Notes under the pieces: generated by a model | Databases searched by the model: none | Told to the model about the DNA's origin: nothing | What the model saw: only the letters and a program-made list of their open reading frames with translations | NCBI RefSeq assembly: GCF_022539505.1 | Contig: NC_061514.1 | Span: forward strand, 33,757,769-33,821,768 | DNA length: 64,000 bases | From: Lolium rigidum | Lineage: Eukaryota; Streptophyta; Magnoliopsida; Poales; Poaceae | Direction of reading: 5' to 3' | Shown here: positions 22,801 through 32,168 of the stretch, piece by piece | How positions within the stretch are numbered: the first letter of the stretch is position 1 | How the letters are laid out: every line of letters starts with the position of its first letter | Position numbers and translations under genes: made by a program

Positions 22801-23737
22801 TGGGCCTCATTCCTCGGCTGCCTTGCCTGCTGCGTCTTGCTCTAAAAGGTCCTCCACTGTCGAGTATATTGGAGGTTCTTCGAGTGCTGCACAAAATGAA
22901 GACTTCGACGAACTCCGTCAACAACTACATATCGAAGATCATCTGAGAATGAAAAACGAGCTGTTCAACAAGCTCAAGAAGCCATAGCGTTGAGGGAAAC
23001 TGCAGTTGCTGAGGCTACCGAAGCTACGCGCCGAGAGAATCATATGCTTGAACTGATGAATGACTCTAGCTTGGATATGACGGGTATGCTCCACAAAATT
23101 TGGTCATATGTTAGTTTAACCTTACTATCTTTTATTCCTTGCTGATGTTTCCGGTGAAACAGGTTCTTTTTTGGATACTGCTGCCGAAGATCAGCGTGTT
23201 GAAGCCCGAACCAATGTGCTTGTCAGGCTTGCTCGTCAGCATGGTTCCAATTTCTGAGTCACTCCTGAGCGTACTCGCCAAATAGTCAGATTTCAAGATC
23301 GCGCGAATCAGGTCCGCGATTTTCTCGACTTCTGCACGAAAACTTTGTCTTTAGTCTACAGTACCATGTTTCCTCGCAACAAAATCCCAGACACCCTTCT
23401 TGCTTTGATGGAGAAATTTCGAGATGCTCCTCGTATTCATCAATTTGTGCGGGCTCAGCTATCAGCTGGGGCAAGATTCGCCATGATTATGATACAGATC
23501 TGCTACCCGAAGTTAGATCTGACTCAAATTGTCACCAAGTGTCTGGCCAAGCAGGCGAAGCGGAAGAGGAACATTGACAAAATCGACGACATTGTGCGCC
23601 CTGTAGCAGAAGAGATGATGGATGAACTGCTTCGGATGGATGCAGAATTCTTTGTGAAGGGTAGGTATGCTGAACATAGAACTGGTACTGCAAATAACGA
23701 GGGAATCAATATAGACGCTATACTAAATGCTGATTGA
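19839..23737 (+). pseudogene. Antisense gene of element B, eight exons, broken in exons 7 and 8
   Basis: Proposed exons: 19839-20771, 20897-21231, 21312-21549, 21684-21756, 21842-22063, 22153-22592 (or to the stop at 22599-22601), 22778-23083 and 23163-23737, all with GT-AG introns. Exons 1-6 are open. Exon 1 carries the 'putative gypsy type transposon' domain (SFVDHLIRGL; PNSILHVAIFITLCECFL; NIGGVVICVRPDVEYF). Exon 2 has a basic KRKR cluster, a possible nuclear signal. Exon 5 is a Glu/Lys/Ala coiled coil. Exon 7 has a frameshift near 22945 and exon 8 a TGA at about 23258 where C has TGG. Function is unknown; similar antisense genes are known in Tat-lineage gypsy elements. Confidence 0.75.
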
Positions 23738-24158
23738 AGAATTTCTTTGTTGTTTTTTCTCTGTTGAAGAACGCCTGTATATTGTAAATAACATATATGT
23801 TATCAAATATCTCGAACTATTTTTGTTTTAACAAGCCCCCGAGCTTTTTATTGGTTCTTCCTGTGTGTCTATATTGTTTTGCGAGGTGTGTTGCACCAAA
23901 GCAAAATTTATTGTTTTGCAAGTTCTATTTTGTCGGAAGTTCATATGTATGTTGTAGCTGCTGGGTGCAAGCCCCCGAGCGCGTCGATAAAGAAGATGTT
24001 TATCACCAATATCTTTTCTATATTGCAGCACCGCGAGCCCGCCTCATTAAAAACCTTTCCAGCCCCACTCGGTGCCCTGAAAAGGAAAAGAGTGCGTCTG
24101 AAAGCTCGCGGGCGTTTCAGTACATTGTATTTTTACAAAGGAGGACTATATTTCGACT
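23738..24158. other. Spacer between antisense gene and pol ends, element B
   Basis: No coding. Contains two AGCCCCCGAG motifs (23833, 23970) and the conserved block AGCCCGCCTCATTAAAAACC..CCACTCGGTGCCCTG (24035-24080) shared with A and C. Confidence 0.6.
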
Positions 24159-26260
24159 CTAAGCGTAGAACCGCCTGAGTTGCACCACGTTCCAGGGATT
24201 TGGCTCTGCAACCCCTGTTTTCTTGTCCTTTATCCTGTATGCTCCTCCTTCGATTACTTCTGTGATGATATAAGGGCCAAGCCACGGCGACTCGAGTTTC
24301 TCATGACTTTTTTGCGTGAGCCGAAGGACTAAGTCGCCGACCTGAAAGGATCTCGGGCGCAAACGTCGACTGTGGTAGTTTTTCAGGTCTTGCTGGTACT
24401 TAGTAACTCGTGATAACACTTCGTCTCGAGCTTCATCTAGTGCATCGACATCATCCTCCAATGCTTTTCTTGAAGCCTCTTCGTCATATTCTGTGACTCT
24501 TGGAGAATCATGCTCTATTTCTATCGGCAGTACTGCTTCAGCTCCATGAACCAGAAAAAACGGAGTTTCCTGTGTTGCCGTATTTGGTGTTGTTCGAATA
24601 CTCCATAACACACTGGGCAACTCTTCAGGCCAGGTATGTCGAGCTTTTTCTAATGGTGCTAACAAGCGCTTCTTGATACCATTGCAGATAATGCCATTGG
24701 CTTTCTCGACTTGACCATTGGTTTGTGGGTGCGCAACTGATGCAAAGTGTAGTTTGGTGCCTACCTCTGCACAATATGCCTTGAATTCCTTGGATGTGAA
24801 ATTACTACCATTGTCTGTGACGATGCTATGAGGTACTCCAAATCGAAAGACGATACTTTTCACGAACTTGATTGCAGACGCTCCGTCTGGTGAATTTATC
24901 GGCTTTGCTTCTATCCACTTGGTGAATTTGTCGACGGCGACGAGCATATACTCGTATCCTCCTGGCGAAGCCTTGTGTAATTTTCCCACCATATCAAGAC
25001 CCCACTGAGCAAAGGGCCAAGACAGCGGTATTGGCATCAACTCTGCTGCCGGAGAATGAGGTTTTGCGGCAAATCTCTGACACGCGTCGCAAGTACGAAC
25101 TATTTCTTTCGCATCCTCTATTGCTGTCAACCAATAAAATCCTGCTCTGAAAACCTTGGCTGCTATAGCTCGACTGCTTGCATGATGACCGCATATTCCT
25201 TCGTGTACATCCTTCAGAATTATCCTTCCTTCTTCGGGTGTGACGCACCTTTGTAACACTCCCGAAATACTTCGCTTGTATAACTCTCCTTTGACCACAG
25301 TAAAGGCTTTAGAACGCCTAATAACTCGCCTTGCTTCAACTGGATCGTCGGGTATTTGTTTCCTTAGGATGTATGATATGTATGCTTGCATCCATGGAAT
25401 TTGTACCATCATTACTAGGTCCTGTTCCTCCTCTTCTTCCAGTGCCGCTTTTATAGCCCCCGAGGGTTTCTCATCCTTCTCCTTCTTCGTTGGTTTCTTC
25501 GCCTTTGTAGATCTCTCGGCTATCTCTTCCCAGAATACGCCTGGTGGAATCGCGAGACACTGCGACCCGATATTTGCAAGAACGTCGGCTTCATCATTGC
25601 TTAGCCTGCTGATGTGATTTACCTCGCACCCATCAAATAGCTTCTCCAGCTCATTGTAAACTTCCTTGTATGCTATCATGCTATCGTTGACTGCATCACA
25701 TTGATTCATGACTTGCTGAGCCACCAACTGTGAGTCGCCAAAGATTTTTAATCGAGTTGCACCACAAGCCTTCGCCATCTTCATCCCGTGTATGAGGGCT
25801 TCGTACTCTGCCTCATTATTAGATGTGTTTAGAAACGTCATTCGTAAGACATACTTTAATTTGTCGCCTTCAGGTGATATTAGTATCATGCCTGCTCCAG
25901 CTCCCTCTAATCTCTTGGACCCGTCGAAATTCATAGTCCAGGTTCTCGATAAATCCGGGGGTCCCGTATTTTGTAACTCCATCCACTCTGCGATGAAGTC
26001 TGGTAGAATTTACGACTTTATTGCTTTTCTTTTTTCGTACGTGATGTCCCGAGGGGAAAGCTCTATTCCCCAAAGGGAGACACGACCCGTAGCTTCTGGA
26101 TTGTTTAGTATATTGGATAAAGGCGCCTCATTGACCACTATTATCGGGTGTGCCGAAAAATAGTGCCGCAATTTTCTTGCGGTTGTAAACACTCCATATG
26201 CTAGCTTTTGGTATCGCGGATACCGCTGTTTTGAGGGAGATAAAACTTCGCCGATGAAGT
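24159..26260 (-). pseudogene. Element B pol: RNase H and integrase (partial, RT missing)
   Basis: A frame of about 600 codons runs from ~25982 to a stop at 24159. RNase H motifs are intact (MNFDGSKR, NEAEYEAL, GDSQLV, NDEADVLA). The integrase has its zinc region (GHHASSR, CDACQRF) and the complete D-D-E set (GLDMVGKL, VTDNGSNF, GQVEKANG). Its C-terminal part (SFQVGDLVLR, SPWLGPYIITEV) ends in LRRFYA. Upstream, 25983-26260 encodes the RT/RNase H connection region (SPSKQRYPRYQKLAYGVF), separated by an in-frame TAA near 25990. Coding continues into the gap. Integrase inserts the DNA copy into the genome. This part would be functional apart from the TAA. Confidence 0.88.
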
Positions 26261-26360
26261 NNNNNNNNNNNNNNNNNNNNNNNNNNNNNNNNNNNNNNNN
26301 NNNNNNNNNNNNNNNNNNNNNNNNNNNNNNNNNNNNNNNNNNNNNNNNNNNNNNNNNNNN
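26261..26360. other. Assembly gap (100 N)
   Basis: A run of exactly 100 N. It cuts element B inside pol. The missing parts of B, A and E (at least two LTR ends and most of E) would be expected here, so the true gap is probably many kilobases. Confidence 0.95.
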
Positions 26361-26546
26361 GGAAGGATCGTCTACATCAACCACGAGATCTGATCTCGTT
26401 AAGGCTTTGGATCTTCGAGGGTTAGTCACTTGATCTTCTCGTTGCTCCGATCTCATAGATTAGATCTTGGCTTTTCCATAGATTGGATCTTGGATTTATT
26501 CGTCTTTGCGGTAGGAAAATTTTTGTTTTCTATGCAACGAACCCCA
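26361..26546 (+). mobile_element. LTR-like 3' end of an unidentified element
   Basis: Ends GTTTTCTATGCAACGAACCCCAATCA, resembling the right end of an abundant Triticeae LTR family (usual form ..AACCCCAACA). Only the last ~185 bases are on this side of the gap. It abuts MULE sequence. Confidence 0.45.
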
Positions 26547-26659
26547 ATCACCTCTAGCCCCTCAAACTCCTGGTGGTATTCCGGGTAACAACCGTGTACC
26601 ACATTTATTGACCATCTTTTTTTAGCATGTACCCAACAAGCTTCAAATGTCAGAGGGGC

Positions 26660-28080
26660 ATGTATAGCCTGGCCAAAATCGGAAGGAGCTGATTATTTGC
26701 ATCTACTGCGATCGCCAACAGGAATATGACCTTGTACTTTCCAGTGAGGAAGGTACCATCTATTGACAACACCGGACCGCAGTGTTGGAAGGGGAATGCC
26801 TAGAATAAACGGTCAAGTATTTCTTCGTTTTGCTCCCTGGGGTGTTGCCGTTGTCTCCTGAATACTTGAGTCCCCAGGTTACTTGCCGATATCTGATGGA
26901 GCAGTCTGGGGGCTAGGTCATATGCTTGCTCATATGTGCCATACAGCCTCTGGAAAATGTCCTCCTTGGCACACCTTGCCTTTCCGGAGCTGACATAGAA
27001 GCCAATCTGATCTTCTGCAGTCTCTTGCATCGTCTTCACACTAACATTGATGTCTTTTTCCACCGCCACTTGCATGATATGTGACACATATTTTGCGGTG
27101 ACGTTGCGGTGCTTATCCAGAGCCCCAACCTGCTCGTAGCTATGTGGTTCTATTTTTGAGATATGCCAGGGCTGACATACCCCATAGCTCTTTCGAGCGA
27201 TCACTCTCCCCCTGCACCCCTCATTCAATTTGAAACATATCACTTTTAGCTGACTTCGATCAGACTGCTTCACTCTGTGCTCCCGAGATATGCCCAATGC
27301 ATACCTCTTTATTGCCTGGTCAGGGGAGTCCTTGTCAGGGAAATTTTTCCCAACTAGCAGACTTGCCTCTCCTAGGCTTGGAACAGAGCGAAATTCATTG
27401 CTTATGGTCATGGTCTATAAGAAGTCAGGGTCCATTGGACCTGGAACCGCCCTCTAGGAAGGACCAGCACCTTCTTCGTCCGATGAGGATTCAGACGAAG
27501 ATGAACGAGCGTCATCATCCAACGCCTCAGTCAATCCCTCCACGTGTTCGCTTATGTCGACGACCGCGGACCAATATCTTGGGTCAGCATTATGGTGGCT
27601 AGGCATCTGCTCCGATGGACCGATGCTAGAAGCAGCGGTGATGGCAAGCTGCTTCGACGGGCCGGTGCTAGGGCCTGCGGTGATGGACATCTGCTCCTCT
27701 GCAGCGCTCCTACTGCTTCCGGCATCATCACTAGCTGAAATAAACTTCACATACACCATCGGCCGTTCGTACATAGCAGCACCAGGTGTGCTTGTAAACC
27801 TCATGTACGTACTCCAATTTGTATCATTTTTTACCTCCCGCAAACCCCAAAAGGGAGGTCCTGTCCAATCATTCCCTTCTACGCAGATAAGAGCCTCAAC
27901 CGTCATCCTATTGCCACGCATCCCCTGACCAAATGGGGCTCGGATGCATTTTCTTACATCCGCAAATGCTCTATTAACCATATCTATCACTGCAACTTCC
28001 ATCGAGTCGCAGTTCGAGAAATCCACCCCACCAAATTCATCATGTACGACTTCCCCATAGAACACTACCAAATTTTCCAT
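26660..28080 (-). pseudogene. MULE transposase (MuDR type), truncated and broken
   Basis: On the minus strand, 28080-27454 encodes the N-terminal region (MENLVVFYGEVVHDEFGG) with an acidic Ser-rich end. After stops the frame resumes at ~27411 with the MuDR DNA-binding region (FPDKDSPDQAIKRYALGISR; CRGRVIARK) and a linker (GTYEQAYDLAPRLLHQI). After another stop near 26800 comes the start of the MULE catalytic domain, GPVLSIDGTFLTGKYK, giving the first Asp of the DDE triad. Similarity ends near LLPIL (~26675), so the rest of the catalytic domain is missing. The enzyme would cut and paste the element between its inverted repeats. Confidence 0.82.
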
Positions 28081-29364
28081 CCTACCTACCGCACAACCAG
28101 ATTTTTAAAATAATATTAGTAACATCCTACCTTAAATCATATTCATGTTTTAATAATTTCATTACATCAGATATTTTAACATGCCATTATGACTTTTTCA
28201 AAATAATTACTCATTTATTTTTAACAATAAACAAGACACCAATTCTTAAAAAAATACTTCAAAAATATTATAAGACCACATATCAAAAGACATCATATAT
28301 ATACCTCAATTTGCAGATAGATGTTCTTCCAAAAACAATTTACGCGCTGGAATATTCCAAGTAATAATACCAATCAGCAACAACACAAACACTGCACTTC
28401 TATACCAACAGTCTGAGAGCAGGTGTCTGCTCGAATCCACCTAAAATATACATTCAAAAATCTAGTTATAACATGTGGATTTTGTCAACATAATTAATAA
28501 AATCCACCTAACATACAAGGTCATCACTTAATAAAATCCACCTAAGGTGCGCAGTCATTTCTTCAACAAATTAGACCATTTGCTCATATGTTAAAAGTTC
28601 ACTCGTACATGCAATAATACTACATTACACTACAACATGCTGCTCAGATGTTAAAAATCTCAATTCACTCTACATGCTAACCTAATGTTACTTGACTAAT
28701 TACAGAGTAAGATACACTACACTACATCAAAATTAGCAAGTGAAAACAACCTGCATGCATCTCACGAGAGAAAAGAGAGTTAGCTCACCTTGATGTACTA
28801 ATCAAAAAGCATGCATGCACTTAACCATCAGCAAGCATGCAACAATATCGATGATCACTCATGGACTGAATCGTTCTCTTCTGCTTCTAGTCAGCTCACG
28901 AAAGGAGAGAGTACCTGCGCTCGTCTGAGAAGAGACGAGCAGCTGTTGCTTTAAAGCATACAGAGACATAAGCTATGAGGAGTGAGCAGCAGCTGCTTTA
29001 AAGCATGCAGAGACAAAAGCTCTTTTGGTGGTCTAGTTCGACGGCTGTCGTTTCATGTCTTAGAATCACACTGTACAAAATACTGATAGCAGTTCACACC
29101 AAATGCCTGCGAATCAGGCGAGTTACACCCACACACTGGAATCCAACAGCTCCATTCATGCGCCAAAACTAAAAACATAGGGAATCATCACAGGCCAAAG
29201 CCAAATTCGTGGGAATCAATCACGCGCACAACGAGACGCAGGCCTGCTGCGCGTTTGTCGGCCAGCAGGCGACCTGCCACCACTGCCGGTGGAGGCAAGC
29301 TCCACGTCAGCGTGCCGCCCCCTACCGCGGCGGCAGGGCCCACCACAGGCCGTCGACGTTAACG
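28081..29364. other. MULE internal and subterminal sequence, no gene
   Basis: AT-rich, with no supported coding. A 30-base direct repeat GCAGCTG..CTTTAAAGCAT.CAGAGACA.AAGCT occurs at about 28940 and 28990, and AATAAAATCCACCTAA repeats near 28495 and 28532. The promoter of the minus-strand transposase would lie here, but I cannot point to a clear TATA box. Confidence 0.5.
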
Positions 29365-29520
29365 GCGCCCGCTGCCTGCCCAAAGTGCCGCCACACGCCA
29401 CGGCGGCACCCTCCACGTGTTGGCTGGCGAGCGTGCCGCCACGGTACTTTTGTCAATTACACTGAGAGGTGGTTCTTTTTATCATTTCACTCGGGAGGTG
29501 GTCTCTTCTGTCAAAATTTC
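29365..29520 (-). repeat. Right terminal inverted repeat of the MULE
   Basis: Reverse complement of the left end, ~90% identical; outer end CAAAATTTC at 29512-29520. It lies 150 bases before the EXO70 ATG and may now supply the promoter for that gene. Confidence 0.85.
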
Positions 29521-29529
29521 TCGCCCCAT
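29521..29529. repeat. Right target-site duplication of the MULE (TCGCCCCAT)
   Basis: Exact copy of 5660-5668. Confidence 0.9.
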
Positions 29530-29670
29530 GTCCACCACACCAATTGCGCGTCCAGCTTCGCCCCATATCCACCACGTCAACTGCGCGTCCTCTGCCGTCC
29601 TTCTTCCCAGTTCATTCCCTTGCCATTCTCATCGTGCTCCGCCAAGGGCGTCCATCCACAAAATAGCAGC
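29530..29670 (+). promoter_or_regulatory. EXO70 5' leader with a 37-bp tandem repeat
   Basis: The bases after the MULE complete one 37-base repeat unit (its first AGCT lies at 5656-5659) and contain a full second unit at about 29559-29595 (AGCTTCGCCCCATATCC..GCGCGTCC). This shows that 5659 and 29521 were adjacent before insertion. The remaining leader is CT-rich up to the ATG at 29671. No TATA box remains between the MULE and the ATG. Confidence 0.7.
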
Positions 29671-31152
29671 ATGGCGATGCCGGCGGAGAGCATGGACGAC
29701 TCCACGGCTGCCTACCCACCTCGCAGCATCTACCGGGACTTGATCCGGCGCGTTGCCGTGTCCGGGACGCAGATAAGATCCACTCTCTTCTCGCACTCCC
29801 AGTCCGGCCATGGCGGATACAGCTACTCCAGCAACTCAGGTGCCTCCAACTCTTACCCATCCAACAACTCTGGCTGCTCCTCCGCGAATTCGGCACTGTC
29901 CGCCGCCGCAGCAGATTTCGGCACCCACGAGCTCAAAACCATCGCTAGCCAAATGGTGAGCGACGGGTATACTCAGCGCATGGTCCAAGCATTCGAGTAC
30001 GGCGGTGACCTTGACGGTGCCATGGAGAATCGATTCTCGGAGCTCCACGTCGCACCTCCGGAGCCAGCACTTGTCGATCCTGTGCTCGAGAGTTGGTTCT
30101 TCGAGCTCGACTTGGCATGGGTTCTCCAGATCGGCCAGGAGCATGGCTCGGAGTGGCAGCTCCGGATCCAAGACAATTCGGGGTCGTCACTGCAAGACTT
30201 GGTCCAGAGGTGGATCCGAGGTCTCACCATCACCGTCCACAGTATAACAGAGCTGCTCTCCGTTCGCCACGAGATGACATCAGTCACACAGTTTGGAAAA
30301 GCGAGCATTCTCAAGATGCTCGTCTTCGTCGATGCCATCGTCCCTGATTTCAAGCCGGAGAATCTACGGACCGTGCTAGACCTGTATATATGCGTCCGTA
30401 AGGCAATGGAAAATTCCAAGGAGCGTCCGGAATTGCTCGACCTAAGCCTAATACCCACCTTGTCTGCTTACGTGCAAATACTACAAGGGGCCGTATCAAG
30501 CACTATGGAGAAGGTCAAGACACGGATTGAGGAGGACGACGACTCGTGGGCTATCGATATTATGCAAGGAGGAGGCGAGGTTCACAGGAACACTCGGTGG
30601 ATCGTGGATTGCATCGTGTCCTTAGATGAAGCACACCTAGGTGGAAGCCTTTCTGACATGGTCCATTATCTCAAGGATCTTCTCCTCAGAAAATCGAAGC
30701 TATGCTCGGATCTAAGCCTGAGGTACCTCTTCCTGCTCAACAATTTGTATTTTGTAGCAGAGAAGATGAATCAATGTAAACCAAAATATGCTTGGAAATT
30801 TGAACTTGGATGCGAAAACTACAAAGATCGTTATCTTAATGTTTCTTGGGAACATGTGGTGTCCTGCATACCGAAACCCCATGTTCCTGGGCCGCTCCAT
30901 TATTGTTGGATCAACACCTCTTCACTGGTTAAATTCGAGTCAGCGTTTCATAAAATGTACCAAGTTCAGAAGTTTTGGAAGGTTCCGGACCCTAGGCTCA
31001 GATATTTTCTTCGGATAGAAATCACCGAGAGAGTCGTTTCAAGTTACTTCGACTTTCTGACAGAGCATCCAGAGCTAGCAGCGCACGTTCGCCGCACAAA
31101 CAACACTCCTGATGTTTTGGAGGAGATGCTGGGTCAGCTATTTGAAGGATGA
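29671..31152 (+). CDS. EXO70-family exocyst subunit (grass FX-like), intronless
   Basis: The frame encodes 493 residues from the ATG at 29671. The same frame is open further upstream (from 29209), but that stretch is MULE repeat, so this ATG is preferred; its context is GCAGCATGGC. Exo70 proteins tether secretory vesicles at the plasma membrane as part of the exocyst. The Exo70 C-terminal domain is recognisable from about residue 85 to the end: YLNVSWEHV, then FESAFHKMYQVQKFWKVPDP and the final LEEMLGQLFEG. Residues ~40-85 are Ser/Asn/Gly-rich. It lacks the longer N-terminal region of canonical Exo70 (~620-650 residues) and has no introns, both typical of the grass-expanded FX-type members, some of which act in immunity. 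Expression is in doubt because the MULE separates it from its TATA box. Confidence 0.9.
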   Translation: MAMPAESMDDSTAAYPPRSIYRDLIRRVAVSGTQIRSTLFSHSQSGHGGYSYSSNSGASNSYPSNNSGCSSANSALSAAAADFGTHELKTIASQMVSDGYTQRMVQAFEYGGDLDGAMENRFSELHVAPPEPALVDPVLESWFFELDLAWVLQIGQEHGSEWQLRIQDNSGSSLQDLVQRWIRGLTITVHSITELLSVRHEMTSVTQFGKASILKMLVFVDAIVPDFKPENLRTVLDLYICVRKAMENSKERPELLDLSLIPTLSAYVQILQGAVSSTMEKVKTRIEEDDDSWAIDIMQGGGEVHRNTRWIVDCIVSLDEAHLGGSLSDMVHYLKDLLLRKSKLCSDLSLRYLFLLNNLYFVAEKMNQCKPKYAWKFELGCENYKDRYLNVSWEHVVSCIPKPHVPGPLHYCWINTSSLVKFESAFHKMYQVQKFWKVPDPRLRYFLRIEITERVVSSYFDFLTEHPELAAHVRRTNNTPDVLEEMLGQLFEG

Positions 31153-32168
31153 AAACTGCTTGTCGCACTCAACATAGTCACCCGACAAATAAGAGGACGG
31201 AGTTCATGTTTCGTCCTTGTATTTGTTTTGATTTTTTTTTCCTTTTGCAGTCAAGTTGTAATCTGAAGTTGGCTGGTACCTTAATCTCTAGATATTTATC
31301 AAGTGGCCACAATCTGCCGGTGTGTGTTCTGATTTGATTTCTTGGTTCCATGCCCAGTACTCTGACATTATGCTTCTGCAACAAGTTTATAATACATAGA
31401 TGATTGCCATATTTACTACTGATTATACAACATTCTATACTGGCTTACTAAAATCTGGTTCCTTCATTTTAACTGCTCATTGTTTCCAGAGAGCCCCCTA
31501 CTTCTGAACTAGAATGGGGAAGTTTGCCGCAAAATATTTGCTATGTAACTCTACTGTTTACATATGTAAATTCATCTACATTTTGCATGAAATTGTAAGA
31601 GTTGTAATCAATTTCTGATTGTTATGAATGCAGTACTACGGAACTCTTGTCTCCTAGAATGCACTACTATGGAACTCATTTTGTCTCCTAGAGCGAACCT
31701 TGAAGGCTTGGGAATTTTTAAAACTTCGAAGTAGAATACAATTGATGATTGGATCATATTAATATCATTTTCATTCTTGACCTAAGCTGACAATGTCCAC
31801 ACCTTGCATCCTCATCACAGATTTGCCGACAACCTTTTGACAGAAAAAAAAAGAATCCACAAAACATAAAGACTTCTCCCAATAAAAAGCATAAAGAGCT
31901 TCATGTTACACAAATCACAACACAGTTGGATTACATTGGTCGTGGCCGGCGTCAATGCCTGATCCACGGTGCACATTTCTCATTGTGAATCTGAGATGCA
32001 TTTATATACCTATTTCTACTACCTAAGATTCACAAGTACCAAAGTCTGCCTAATGTCTACATACAAAGAGAAGAGAAAATGAAAGGAAAACAGAATACAA
32101 TACAATATGACCAAAATTCTGTATACTATATTACTATTCTACGATGCTCTATGTGGCGGTATACTCAG
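31153..32168. other. Convergent intergenic region between EXO70 and the terminal oxidase gene
   Basis: AT-rich 3' flanks of both genes. T-rich and AATACA-like polyadenylation-type signals follow EXO70 (31230-31400), and reversed signals occur near 31850-31910 for the minus-strand gene. GAACTC.TTGTCTCCTAGA.. is directly repeated near 31641 and 31674. No other gene seen. Confidence 0.5.

Larger units (their letters stand above)
18070..26260 (-). mobile_element. Gypsy element B (Tat-type), 5' half lost in an assembly gap
   Basis: Element B lies on the minus strand. From its 3' end: 3' LTR (18070-18457), repeat zone, antisense gene (19839-23737, plus strand), integrase and RNase H (24159 onward), then the gap at 26261. 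Its RT, gag and 5' LTR are missing. It is inserted into the last exon of element A's antisense gene; candidate target site CGTAT (18065-18069). Confidence 0.88.
5669..29520 (-). mobile_element. Mutator-like element (MULE) expanded by nested retrotransposons
   Basis: Inverted ends (5669-5851 and 29365-29520) are about 90% alike and flanked by an exact 9-bp duplication, so these are the two ends of one insertion. A decayed MuDR-type transposase on the minus strand (26660-28080) lies inside. The element is now 23.85 kb in this assembly plus whatever the gap at 26261-26360 hides, because gypsy elements E, A and B and a solo LTR were inserted into it. It sits about 150 bases before the start codon of the EXO70 gene. 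The broken transposase means it cannot move on its own. Confidence 0.85.

Noticed and set aside
7873..26260. A and B as the two arms of one element
   Set aside because: Their LTRs and genes are in opposite orientation, and B's LTR cuts A's antisense gene in mid-exon. They are two insertions of one family.
26010..26456. Open frame spanning the N run
   Set aside because: It only exists because N was read through. The true coding stops at the gap edge, and the part beyond 26360 is unrelated LTR sequence.
29209..29670. Upstream extension of the EXO70 reading frame (154 more codons)
   Set aside because: This stretch is the MULE inner sequence and terminal inverted repeat. The open frame is a chance read of GC-rich repeat, so the ATG at 29671 was preferred.
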